Below the pieces are notes generated by a model, which saw only the letters and a program-made list of their open reading frames with translations, searched no databases and was not told where the DNA came from. Made by a program: the position numbers and the translations under genes. DNA of 33,486 nt. Source: Gnetum montanum (taxonomy: Eukaryota; Streptophyta; Gnetopsida; Gnetales; Gnetaceae). The DNA lies in contig MNCI01001078.1 in assembly GCA_015680685.1 (NCBI GenBank), positions 24,054 to 57,539 of the forward strand, written 5' to 3'. Positions 20,977 to 30,775 of the stretch are shown here, piece by piece (position 1 is the stretch's first letter; each line of letters begins with the position of its first letter).

Positions 20977-22480
20977 CATAAGAAATTGAATTATCAACAA
21001 CAATAATGATATAACTTCATACGAGTTTCTTTACAATAAGCCACTAAATATTTGGATGCCATTATTGTGTCAAAACTACAAAAAAATTTCAAGACAAGCT
21101 AGATATGATACCAGGAAAAATGTATATTTCTTAGATATGATAACAATTGTACAAAACCAGACTGAATGAAAAAGAGGGATCAAACGTAAGATAAGACTAG
21201 TAGTAAGAGAATTTTGACAAAAGAAACACACTGACTATGAGAAAATCTTTTCTCTAGTTGTCAAATTGGAAACAATAAAACTAATTTTATTAATAGAAAC
21301 TCATGATTTGAAACTATACCAAATGGATAGAAATTCAATCTTTCTAAATGGCTACATTAGTGAAGAAGTATATGTTCATCTATAGAAAGGATATATAATT
21401 AAGAGAATGCAAGATAAAATTTGCAAGCTAAAGAAGACATTATATGGATAAAAATGAGCACCTAGAGCTTGGTTTCATAGAATTAATGATTTTTTAACAA
21501 AGAAAAACTATTCATCATGTATGCTTGAGCCAACATTACAATACAAACATAACAAGAAGACTTTTATTATTATATCTCTATATGTAAATGATTTAGTTTT
21601 TATAGCCACTAATGATATTCTAATACAAAAACATAAATTAGATATGAAAAATGAGTTTGAAGTCAAGGACCTTGGGGAACTAAAATATTTCTTAGGTATT
21701 CAAGTTGAGTAAGAAGAAGAGGACATCAAAGTGCATCAAAGAAAGTATGCAACTTCCATATTAGAAAAACTTAATATCAAAGAAAAGCTAACCAACACAC
21801 CTATACCTCATAATGAAAAGCTTAGTATCAAAGATTGAACTCCCAAAGTTGATACAATTATATACAGATTCATGATAGGATCACTCAAATATCTATGTCA
21901 AACTAGACTGATCTAGAATTTACCACTTCATTTTTATCTCGCTTTATGCAAAAACCAAGATGGTCACATCTTGAAGCTCTTATTCATGTACTGAAATATG
22001 TAAAAGACATAGCTAATTATGGGTCAAAATATACAAAAGGTGATGGAAAATTATACACATATTTAGACGCATGTTGGGGAGGAAATAACAATGGTAGGAA
22101 ATCGACATTAAGAGCCATCATATTTTAGGGAAAAAATACTATATATTGGAAGACCAAGATACACACTTTAGTTACCCTATCAACATGCAAAGCTAAATTT
22201 ATAGCCATGGCAATGTATAGAACATATACTTTGGATAAAAATGCTTATGACACAACTTGGTTTTCATGTTGAGCTACCCATAAAGCTATTATGTGACAAC
22301 AACTTCACCATACAATTATCAAATGAACATGTCCTTCATAAAAAAATCTAAAAACATTAACATCTAATATTACTTTATAAAACAAGAAGTGATGGAGAAA
22401 AACATCTTGCATTGAATTAAATAATCAATTGGCAAACTTATTAACAAAGTCTTTTTTTACATTACAAGACTGAGCACCTT
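20977..22480 (+). pseudogene. R3 copia integrase end, RT and RNase H pseudogene
   Basis: Continues the frame interrupted by R4. RT blocks: FLNGYISEEVYVHL near 21330-21385, KICKLKKTLYG near 21416-21450 and APRAWFHRINDFLTK near 21460-21500. The active site reads SLYVNDLVF (Asn codon 21587-21589) where copia RTs have YVDDL, a G-to-A change that would destroy polymerase activity. Then DLGELKYFLGIQVE near 21712. RNase H: HVLKYVKDIANYGSKYTKG, YLDACWGG, GRKST at 21946-22100, LSTCKAKFIAM near 22180, and the C-terminal NNQLANLLTKSFFTLQ near 22425-22470. Stops and at least one frame change (near 21930) show it is dead. Confidence 0.88.
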
Positions 22481-22550
22481 TGCCACATTATAGGAATCAT
22501 GAAGATGACAAGCATAAGAAGACAAGAATAAGAGACTTGCATTCTACCCT

Positions 22551-22560
22551 AAAGGAGGGA
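22551..22560 (+). promoter_or_regulatory. R3 copia polypurine tract
   Basis: AAAGGAGGGA lies just downstream of the end of RNase H, the usual place for the copia plus-strand primer, and directly precedes the presumed LTR start. Confidence 0.6.
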
Positions 22561-22943
22561 CTATTAACAGTAGTGTGTAATACAAGAAGTATTATTTTTC
22601 CTTGTAACATTGGAATCAAAGCCATGTATCATTCTTATTACTACTTGGAGAAAGATGAAAAAAATTATTTTCCTTAAAAATATATGAATTGAATGATGGA
22701 TATACATGTTCTTTTACCCCACTTCATCTTTTTTTTTTCAAATTATTGTTCATTATTATTAGTGGGGAATGACTTTTTGTTAACCCCCTAGTATGGCCCC
22801 AACTAAATTCTATATACACAAAGGCTATGCAATGTTGTAGACCACTTAAAAATTCTTCTTCTTCTTCTTCTCTCTCTCTTCTTCCATTCATGTATTTCTA
22901 TCTCTCTCTCATTATTCTTCCATTTATGTATTTCTAAAATCAT
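22561..22943 (+). repeat. R3 probable copia 3' LTR
   Basis: The start is set by the polypurine tract; the first bases (CTATTAACAG) would be a mutated TGTTAACAG. A TATATA box lies at 22811-22816, followed by a CT-rich stretch (22855-22925) typical of the copia R/U5 region, containing a short duplication of CATTCATGTATTTCT. The end near 22943 is a guess; no 5' LTR is present for comparison. Confidence 0.5.
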
Positions 22944-24811
22944 CAATTTAACCATGGTAAAAATTATTTAATTATTATTAACTTGTTACTGTAATATGAA
23001 TAGCTAAATTAATATTTCAAAGTACATGCTAATGCTCAAAAAATGTATCAATGATTGTTGTGCCCAAGAAGTGGCTAGAAGCAAATTTTCAAACATATTT
23101 GGCATTTTCTATATAGATATTCATGAATCAAAGTGATAGAATGAATGTCATGCATGGCTACTCAATCTTATGGCTATAAGATCATATCGGTAGGATGTTG
23201 AATAGGCTGTGTTTTGGAGGCTGACTATGTATAACTTCCTTTTCATTGACTTGAACTTTTGGTACTAAAGAGTAGATTTAACATAAATACAATATTCTAG
23301 CATTTTGGTTGTTGGATTTATGAGAATTTCTTATCTCAAGGCATGTTGTAGAACAAGGTATTTTGATGAATTTTGAATGTTTGATTAATGGGACACGGCT
23401 CCCTTGTATCATGTATTTCCTAGAAAGAGATATTACAATTATATTGCCATAACTGAACATAAATCCTAGTGAGCCCTCAAATCAATGACAAAAAATCAAT
23501 GAATACTAAGATGGCCATTCAAATTACTTTGGCTGGACTATTGAAGAGAGACACATGTCTTACATAGGTATGGAATTATGCAAGAAGCTACATCTCTTAG
23601 ACCTTGTAAGGAGCAAACTTGAGGAACACATTAGAGACATGCATCCTTTAGGTTTGTCTTATCCTTTTCATCATTAGGTAGGCATGGTTACATAACTCCA
23701 CCAAGTCTTTTTTGTGTATTATGTGAAGCATTGGTTGGAGGGGCATATCAAGTTTTGAGGTTGATATCTTCCTTCAAACATGATATTATTCACATTGATG
23801 TACTCTCTAGATTTGATGGTATTTGAACCTATATAATAAGTGCAAGCATAGAGCTCATCCTAGGCTTAAACCTATATAATAAGTGCAGACACAAAGCTCA
23901 TCTTAGGCTTTTCTCCAAGGTCACTTTTGTGTGAGAGGGAATTGTAAATAAGGTCTCAAGGTTGGTGATTCCCCTACTTCCTTTCCATGGTTTGCACACC
24001 ATGGAATACATAGAGTTATCCTCTATGGACATTCTAGTATTTAGAGAACATACTTAGCATGGCAAATTTAAGGGATAATGGGGCTACACACTATCATCCT
24101 TTCTACCTCTTCATTATTCCTCTCTACTTGAAGAACTAGGTGTAGACCTAATTCAGTGGCAGTTGCAGATATATAGATAACATGACCTAGAAGTTCTGAT
24201 ACAAGTTCTTGCTAAATTTTATAACCATCTTTGAAGCAATGCATTTCCCAAATATGGAGAGCAAAGTGGATATTGAGGGTATCAAAAAACTCAAAGTCCA
24301 TCTAACAATTGCATTAGAGTTTGGCAGTAGAAGAACAAACACAAATTCATTTTCTATTTTTCATGAGCAAAACTCTTTAACTTCATTAGTAATGTAATGC
24401 ATAAACTTATAAAAATTAAGATAAAGTTATGCAAAAAAAACTATAACAGACTATGAGAATGTGAGAAATAATTATGAGATGAGAGGAAATCACTGAGAGA
24501 ATGTGAGAAATTAGTATGAGAAATACTGTGAGAATAATTCATGAAAAATTATTGCTAGAATGTGATAATGGTAGGGCTCATGGAACTCTCAAATAATGCA
24601 ACATATAAATAAATTATGGAGCTTGAAAGGAGAAAGTGAAGATTAAGAAAACTCATCATGCATTGCTTAAATTACACCTTTAACACTCTTACACAACTCT
24701 TATATAAATGAAGGGAGAGGTTTCTTTTATAGGAGAGAGTAAAGTGGGCAATAATAAGACTTCAAACCCACTATGCCACTTCCTCATAATGCTCTCAACT
24801 ATCCTTCTTAA
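22944..24811. other. Unassigned region between R3 and R5
   Basis: I see no gene with recognisable domains, no LTR match and no RNA gene. It holds a 42-bp tandem duplication (23826-23910) and a GAGAATGTGAGAAAT-rich stretch near 24455-24540. The longest open frames are about 60 codons and look like chance. Confidence 0.5.
23826..23910 (+). repeat. 42-bp imperfect tandem duplication
   Basis: 23826-23867 and 23869-23910 both begin AACCTATATAATAAGTGCA and end TAGGCTT with a few differences between. They are one base apart. Confidence 0.8.
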
Positions 24812-25627
24812 TGATATCTGATCAATCATATTTTTTCATTTGTGCCTTGACATCAGGTATTCAATGTTGGGGCCAAGATGTGACGTTGGATATCCAATGT
24901 CGTGGGGTATACGCTAGCCTATAAATATAGCACTTGGGCTCACGATTTTCATATAGTTTTTATCAGTTTTTTTCATAGTTAGCAAAACTCTTACAATTTG
25001 TTTTCTCCAAAGTTAGAATATTTTCTGAGTGCCCGCAGTAGGAGTCTGAGTGTGTATGGATCTTTGTTCAAACACTGATGTACCTGAGCGCAACAATGTG
25101 ATAGGAATAAAAATGAACTCTTTTAATAATCCTTGCAGCACTGAGAATAGATTACTGTTTTCTTTAATGCACTTTACTTTTATGCATTTAAATTAAGTGA
25201 TTAATTTCTAGTTGTTAATGAACACAAGTACAATGAATTCAAGCATACATATAGTGCTTAGTAACCCAACAATGCTTAACATTTGGTAGCCCAACAACGC
25301 TATATGTGTTCAGGAAAGTGGGATAGGTACTTGTGTTAGGCTAGCTAGGCTAGTTTAGATCTTATTTTCCATTGTTCATTAGCTTAGTTAATTTATATCT
25401 TTATTGTCATTAGGCGCAACATAGAATTAGGCAACATCATATGTCTCGCTTTGGACTAAACCATATGTGACAAAGCTACCACTAGTCTAAGTGGGAAGAT
25501 AATGAACTGAGGTCAAAGCCTAATGATCTAGATAGCACAAGTAGTTCCATCCACAGAATTTAGCTGGATCATGCATGAATGATTGTGATTCGTATGGTTG
25601 GGCGTAGGGGTACCTCACTACTCATCA
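24812..25627 (+). repeat. R5 5' LTR (type II U3)
   Basis: The start TGATATCTGATC at 24812 is the best candidate (confidence in this end is moderate); the end CTACTCATCA at 25627 is firm because the primer site follows after one base. It has two dyads, a TATA box and AATAAA at 25106-25111. Closest in sequence to the R4 LTRs. Confidence 0.82.
24849..24927 (+). promoter_or_regulatory. R5 LTR promoter: two dyads plus TATA box
   Basis: Dyads GACATCAGGTATTCAATGTT (24849-24868) and GACGTTGGATATCCAATGTC (24882-24901), then 18 bp, then TATAAATA (24920-24927). The spacing between dyads is 13 bp, the same as in the R4 3' LTR. Confidence 0.75.
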
Positions 25628-25628
25628 T

Positions 25629-25646
25629 TGGCACTGTTTCTAGGGA
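25629..25646 (+). promoter_or_regulatory. R5 primer binding site (degraded tRNA-Asp)
   Basis: TGGCACTGTTTCTAGGGA differs from the R6 site at five positions, four of them C-to-T or G-to-A. It lies one base inside the LTR. Confidence 0.82.
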
Positions 25647-25752
25647 TGGTGCTAGTTATCTAGATTAGTTATATCATACATGATCGCTATAATGATATTA
25701 ACGATATATCTTTCAGGAAACATTAAAACACACACACCATAAACCAATAATA

Positions 25753-28263
25753 ATGTCTCTCTTACCTAAAAGTGACAATGCACTATATAGCAAAAACATT
25801 CATTGCAGAACTAACAAGATATATGATGAAGAAGATTGGAGTAACCAACTTTATGTAGGGGTTTCTTATGTTCATGGCCACCTTGATGACACTCAAAGAC
25901 TACATTCACCTAAGATAAATAATCTTGGAGGAGATGGCATAAATCTTGAACTAGGGGAGGCCTCAAGGCCTAAGACCTTCTCAAAACCAAGAAACGATAA
26001 ATCAAGGGAGCCTAAGAAACACCATAGAAGCCATGACAATTCTTTTAATTCCTCATCTTCCTCTTCCCCTTCAATGTCTAGTTTTGATGAAGATCAACAT
26101 AGGTATAGGGATAAAGCTCCACTAAAGGGTCAAACTAAAAATCGAAATCAAACCCACAGGAAAAGTTAAAGATAACACCATGAACATAGACAACATCATC
26201 ATGACCAAACAAATAGAAATAGAAATTTCCCTCACAACCTATTCGATGACAATAAACCCTTGCTGGCCACTACGAGCCTAATGCATATCACAGAGGTCGT
26301 TAAGATACCTTGTAGGCATTGTAAAGAGAGTTGCCTACTTAGGCTTGATATGAATAATATCCCTAAATTTTTGGGAGGCTATGATTTAGATTTGCAACAT
26401 CATTTACAAGCCTTCCAGGATGCCTATATCTGTTACAACGTTGACAATGGATGGAAAAAGCTTAAGCTCTTTCCTAGGACACTAATTGATAGAGCCGAAG
26501 TGTTGTATCGATTGTTGAGACTAAATTCAATTCGATGGTGGTCAACAATGTTGGAACTTTTCAACGAGAAATGCCAAACCTATGCAAGAGTGTCCAACCT
26601 AAGTAGATGGATCTAAGAGTGGAAGCAAGACCAACATGAACCCTTGGACACAGCCTTAGATAAATATTATGCCTTATTGAATCGATGCCTAAGCCATGGT
26701 TTCCCTAAGGAAAGGAAACTTTTCCACATCATAGATGGGCTTCATAATGAAACAAGGGAGACCCTTGGGATGTCTACACTAGGGTAATTATATGAGCTCT
26801 AAGCCCATCAGATCTGAGAGATAATCGAGTGTGTGGAAAAAGAAGAAGGAGAGATATGCAAATGGGAGAATGTCAAGAAATATCAATGGGACCCAACTCT
26901 TCAATAGAAGGAAGTCCAAATTTATATTAAGGAGAATGAAACCACTCTCGATAAGGTGATCTTGCAACAAACCTTGTTGATACAGAAGTCTATTGATGAA
27001 CTTGAAGCAAAGTTTAATAGGATGTCCAAATGGATATGTGAAAATGTTACAACTCTCATTGAGATGGTCGAGGATAGGATCATGCAAAATAAGCTAGGTG
27101 ACCACAATCAACAAAGAATATAGAGCTAAGAAACAACTAGGAACACTTTTCAGCAAACGGGAAAAATGGCTAAAGAAAGTGAGGCTATAGACTCAACCAC
27201 AAACAGAGATAATGAATGCGACATTTGCATATATGACCATTCAAAGGGCCATTGCCCAGTCTTGTTACATCTATAGGAGTATTGGGCAGGTGCCTTAAAT
27301 CTGAAGTTTGTGCAAAAGCACATGCCCAAGAGATTTCGTCTCCCACAAGATAATTGTAGACAATTCCACAATTGATCGTACCATCCTAGGAGGACTTATT
27401 ACTAGCCTCAACACGGTCATCAACCATAGTGGTAGTAACCACAGTCATGGGGGAGGCCACCACCAAATCAGTTCTATCTATCCTATCTGCCAAAATCACA
27501 CAGATAGCATGTTCAACACCTTATTTCTCCATTTAGTTCTACATCCTCTACTTCAAATCGCCACCACTACTCTCCCAAGTACCATCAGCCCATGACATCC
27601 CCTAAAGGATCACCACCTCACGCCTCTTACCATCCATCCTACCCTTGATATTCTCATACTCCACCTCATTATAGGCCATCACCAATGACACAAGAAGGTT
27701 TAGCACCCCAATATGAACAAACAAATGTCACTTGTGCTACGAATGTGCATAGACATGCTGACACTAATAGGTCTCAACCGCAATGTAGAAAACATCCCTT
27801 CTAGAGGAAAGGCTATAAGCTAAAGCAAACCACACATGGACCCACCACATCATCCAAGCTAGCATAATGCCAATCTAATGTAATGCCTCCCTTTTCACCA
27901 CCATCATCCTTTCAACCTACACACAAGCCACCATCCATCAGTACTCCAATCCCAAATCCAACCAATGAATCTAATAGTGTGGGGAGGCAAATAAATCCAT
28001 GCATACCATATCATGATCAAGGGTGCAATCATGGACCAGACATCAATAACATTAACACATCTCATACCCTAACCCACCATACATTTAACAATCAAGTGTG
28101 TGACCAATGATTTTTCTACCCAACCCCCACACCACCAATAGACACCTAGTGGCTAGAGCATGAACAATTATCAATGTTTCATACATGCATGAATCCTATG
28201 TATCCACTTATTAATCCTTTTCATGGCCAAATGTTTAATCATAGGGGTTGCCCCCCATTCTAA
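25753..28263 (+). pseudogene. gag: R5 gag pseudogene
   Basis: The start ATG (25753), homologous to the R6 start, and the final TAA (28261-28263, after PPF) are in the same frame. In-frame stops include 26167, 26173 and one after 26610; parts between may also be shifted. Domains in order: N-terminal DEEDWSNQ motif, basic/Ser-rich segment (HHRSHDNSFNSSSSSS, near 26020-26070), core Gag domain (NIPKFLGGYDLDLQHHLQAF, KKLKLFPRTLID, 26340-26616), zinc knuckle CDIC-x3-HSKGHC starting at 27217, Pro-rich tail with NPCIPYHDQG near 28000. Gag packages genomic RNA in the cytoplasm; this copy cannot be translated in full. Confidence 0.85.
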
Positions 28264-29706
28264 GCTTCACGATTCTTAAGTGTTTTTCACCTTTTTTTTA
28301 CACACTTTTTGTTTTACATCTTCTTGTTTTACACATTTTTTATTTTACATCCTCTTATTTTCATGTTCTTAATCTTTTCGAATTTTTTATACACCATCAT
28401 TAGTACATTTGCTATTTCTTGAGAATTTTACACTTTCTTTCATATTTTATTTTATTTTATTTTGGTGTGATTTTCTAACTTTTTGTTAATAAGTGTCAGG
28501 TATAGTGGTAATGCATTATTTGATGGTGGTATGTACTATTTTGTTATTTGATTATTGGTGTCTGGATTTTCGCTTTGAATTTTGTTACTAATGATTAGGA
28601 CATGGTTTCTTTTTCATGAAACAAGCAGTGAGTCCACAACATCCACCCATCCACAAACTCTATGGTTTTCCTTGTTTTGGAAATGTATCATCCCTTTTTC
28701 ATTAACAAACCTTTAATGAACTTGTGACTTTGGTAGTTTCTAGAATTGGAAAGGATTCAAAGGTTTGAAAAGGGTGTGACTTCAAGGGGATTTGGTATTC
28801 TTTGTACCTTTCTCTTTGCCTGGGTGCATGTGTGTTTTCATGGATTTCTATGTCAACTAATCAAAGAAAGTTGAATAAGTCTTTGCATGGTGTGGTTCTC
28901 ATCAGAAAAAAAAAAGATGGAAATTCAAAGCACACCCCTTAGAAAAAATAAATGAGCTACAAGCACTGGTTATGGGACTAGAAAGACATGTTACCCATGC
29001 CTAAAAGTCCCCTCTAACTAAGGCCTTTCGTCACTTTCTACTTCACTTTTCTTCTCTAATAACGAATAGTGGTTGTTCTATGGGAGCACTCTTGTGTCCT
29101 AGGGGGATGGACTGGTCTTAGAATGGTGATGCGAAGTCACTGAACGTGGTTGGTTTTGGTTTGGACTAATGATGGATCCTATCAAGTCATTTAACCACAA
29201 AATCCACAAGGAACTTCATGTGACCTCAATTAGGAACTTCATTCCACTCTCTCACATCCATCTATGCTTTTCATGTCTCACCTCACTACTGATTTCATGT
29301 TCTTGTTTGATGTCATGGTTTGATGTGTTGTAATTCTTAGGTAGTTTCTTCTAGGTTTTTGTACTTTACCTTTTGTAATCATTAATCATCCACAGGGCCC
29401 ATGGACTCTTTGGTTTGAAGTTATGCAAGGGCATGAAGGCCTGTGCCTGCTTTGGGGAGGATCCACTTGTGTATCTTTTGGTTGGGTTACTTAAGTTCTT
29501 TACCCTTAAACACTCTTACAATCACATTCTTTTGTTTACCTCATAAATGGCATCCAATTATGCATCTTCACAACATTTCTTAGTGAACTTTCCTTTTTAT
29601 TGTTATGAATTCTTACACCCTCTTCAAATATTTTCTTGTATTGAACTTTTTCAAATTTAATGGACCGCTTATCTATTTTACCCTATTTGTTAGCCTTGTC
29701 ACTAAC
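28264..29706 (+). other. R5 noncoding 3' region, truncated by R6
   Basis: Contains the T-rich TTTTGTTTTACA tract (about 28285-28400), the GTGAGTCCAC/CATCCACCCATCCACAAACTCTATGG box (about 28625-28674), the GTCTTTGCATGGTGTGGTTC box near 28880-28900, and the CTGCTTTGGGGAGGATCCAC block near 29447-29470. The order is the same as in R1. No gene seen. Confidence 0.7.
29702..29706 (+). repeat. Predicted left target duplication of R6 (CTAAC)
   Basis: The five bases before the R6 LTR. The right copy lies beyond the window, so this is a prediction. Confidence 0.35.
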
Positions 29707-29733
29707 TGATGAGACGCGGTTTGCGTCGGCCGC

Positions 29734-29779
29734 GATATCGCGTACGCGATATCGTAGTCAGCCACAATTTCTATAAATA
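29734..29779 (+). promoter_or_regulatory. R6 LTR promoter: perfect 20-bp palindrome plus TATA box
   Basis: GATATCGCGTACGCGATATC (29734-29753) is a perfect palindrome that extends one more pair on each side. Eighteen bp later comes TATAAATA (29772-29779). A second small inverted repeat, GACGC-GGTTT-GCGTC, lies at 29713-29727. The palindrome contains several CpG sites, still unmutated. Confidence 0.82.
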
Positions 29780-30178
29780 AGAGGCGGCTCTCCCTCATTT
29801 GACATACCATTTTTAGTGTAGCGAAGCTCTGGCAATTTGATCCCTCCAGAGTTAGAATTTTCCCGTGTCTGCCCGCAGTGTGGTGAATGTGATTGTACGG
29901 TGTCTTTATTCGAGTGTGCCGTACTTGGACACGCACATGACCGGCAATAAAGATCGAGATTACTTCATCATTGCAGCATTCACTTAGTTTATTTATTTGT
30001 TATTTATTTAATGTTATTTATTGCTTTCATAGCGCGGTGTGAGTACGACTTAACTACGAGCATCTACGGGTGTGTACGGCTAGTTAAGGAATCGGTTACT
30101 CATCGCGATTAGTTTCTCACCCTTAAACTCCTAGAAGCGGAACGAGTACGACTTGATTACGAGCATTTAAGTGTGACT

Positions 30179-30310
30179 GCTTGGTAGCCCAGTGGTGTAG
30201 CTAGGGGGATCTACGCTTGGTAACCCAGTGGCGTATTTGGGGTCTGCGCTTGGTAATCCCAGTGGCGTACCTAGGCCTATGCTTGGTAGTCCCAGTGGCA
30301 GTCGTGCACG
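30179..30310 (+). repeat. Tandem repeat inside the R6 LTR (four units)
   Basis: Units begin GCTTGGTARYCCCAGTGG-like at 30179, 30215, 30248 and 30281, about 33-36 bp each. Related single or double CTTGGTARCCCAA units occur at the same place in the R2, R4 and R5 LTRs, so this is an expansion of an existing motif. Confidence 0.82.
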
Positions 30311-30645
30311 AAGTCCAAGATGTGTACGGTTGATCAAGGAATCGGTTGCTCGTCGCACTTAGGCTAGATTAGATTTTCTTACCCTTTTCCTCTTAGCTTA
30401 GATTAGTTAATATTATTTTCCACTGCCATCAGGAGTAGCGTTAGAATTAGAACACATCATACACCTCATCTAGACTAAACCATACGTGACATATGCAAAA
30501 CTAGTCTAGATGGGAAGACAGCGAACTGCGACCTAAGGCTAACTATCTAGATACCACAACTAGTCCATCTGCGGAGTTCGACCGGATCGCGCGTGCGACG
30601 CTCGTTTCGTATGGTTGAGTGTAGGGGTACCTCGCCACTCATCAT

Positions 30646-30663
30646 TGGCGCCGTTGCCGGGGA
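30646..30663 (+). promoter_or_regulatory. R6 primer binding site, tRNA-Asp(GTC)
   Basis: TGGCGCCGTTGCCGGGGA is complementary to the 3' end of plant tRNA-Asp including CCA. This tRNA primer is typical of Athila-type elements. It is one base from the LTR. Confidence 0.93.
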
Positions 30664-30775
30664 TGGTGCTAGTTATCTAGATTAGTTATATCATACAAGG
30701 TCGCTGTAAAGAACTTAACGATATATCTCTTAAAAAGAAGTAATTATAAAAAGTCACATAAATTCACACACAACA

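Larger units (their letters stand above)
14341..22943 (+). mobile_element. R3: degraded Ty1/copia element, split by R4
   Basis: Integrase sequence at 14341-14850 and a later integrase/RT/RNase H segment at 20977-22480 are in copia order (integrase before RT) and on the plus strand. R4 lies between them. Removing 14851-20976 (R4 plus one 5-base target copy) rejoins the two parts in the same frame. A 3' polypurine tract and a likely LTR follow. No 5' LTR, gag or protease could be found upstream. Confidence 0.85.
24812..29706 (+). mobile_element. R5: gag-only LTR retrotransposon, 3' end interrupted by R6
   Basis: 5' LTR, degraded tRNA-Asp primer site, gag, and the shared noncoding 3' region. 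The 3' region stops at 29706, where R6 begins. In R4 the matching sequence (ACCCTATTTGTCAACCTTCCCGC in minus-strand reading) continues for roughly 450 bases to the polypurine tract, so the R5 end was displaced beyond R6. No pol between gag and the 3' region. It is more decayed than R6. Confidence 0.85.
29707..30644 (+). repeat. R6 5' LTR (type I U3)
   Basis: Both ends are fixed: TGATGAG at 29707 and CTCATCA at 30644, a perfect 7-base terminal inverted repeat, followed by one T and the primer site. U3 is very short (TATA 65 bp from the start). AATAAA at 29946-29951. A roughly 70-bp sequence is repeated at about 30041-30112 and again from 30144, the second copy being split by a tandem array (30179-30310). 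Confidence 0.93.

Noticed and set aside
23278-24397. Short open frames (60-62 codons) as remnants of a host gene
   Set aside because: No domain, splice pattern or codon bias could be recognised; frames of this length are expected by chance.
30167-30358. Minus-strand open frame with repeated GLPS peptides
   Set aside because: It is the antisense of the tandem array in the R6 LTR; the periodic peptide comes from the DNA repeat.
24812-30644. R5 LTR and R6 LTR as the 5' and 3' LTRs of one element
   Set aside because: Their U3 types differ, no polypurine tract precedes 29707, and a perfect primer site plus gag follow 30644, so the second is a 5' LTR.
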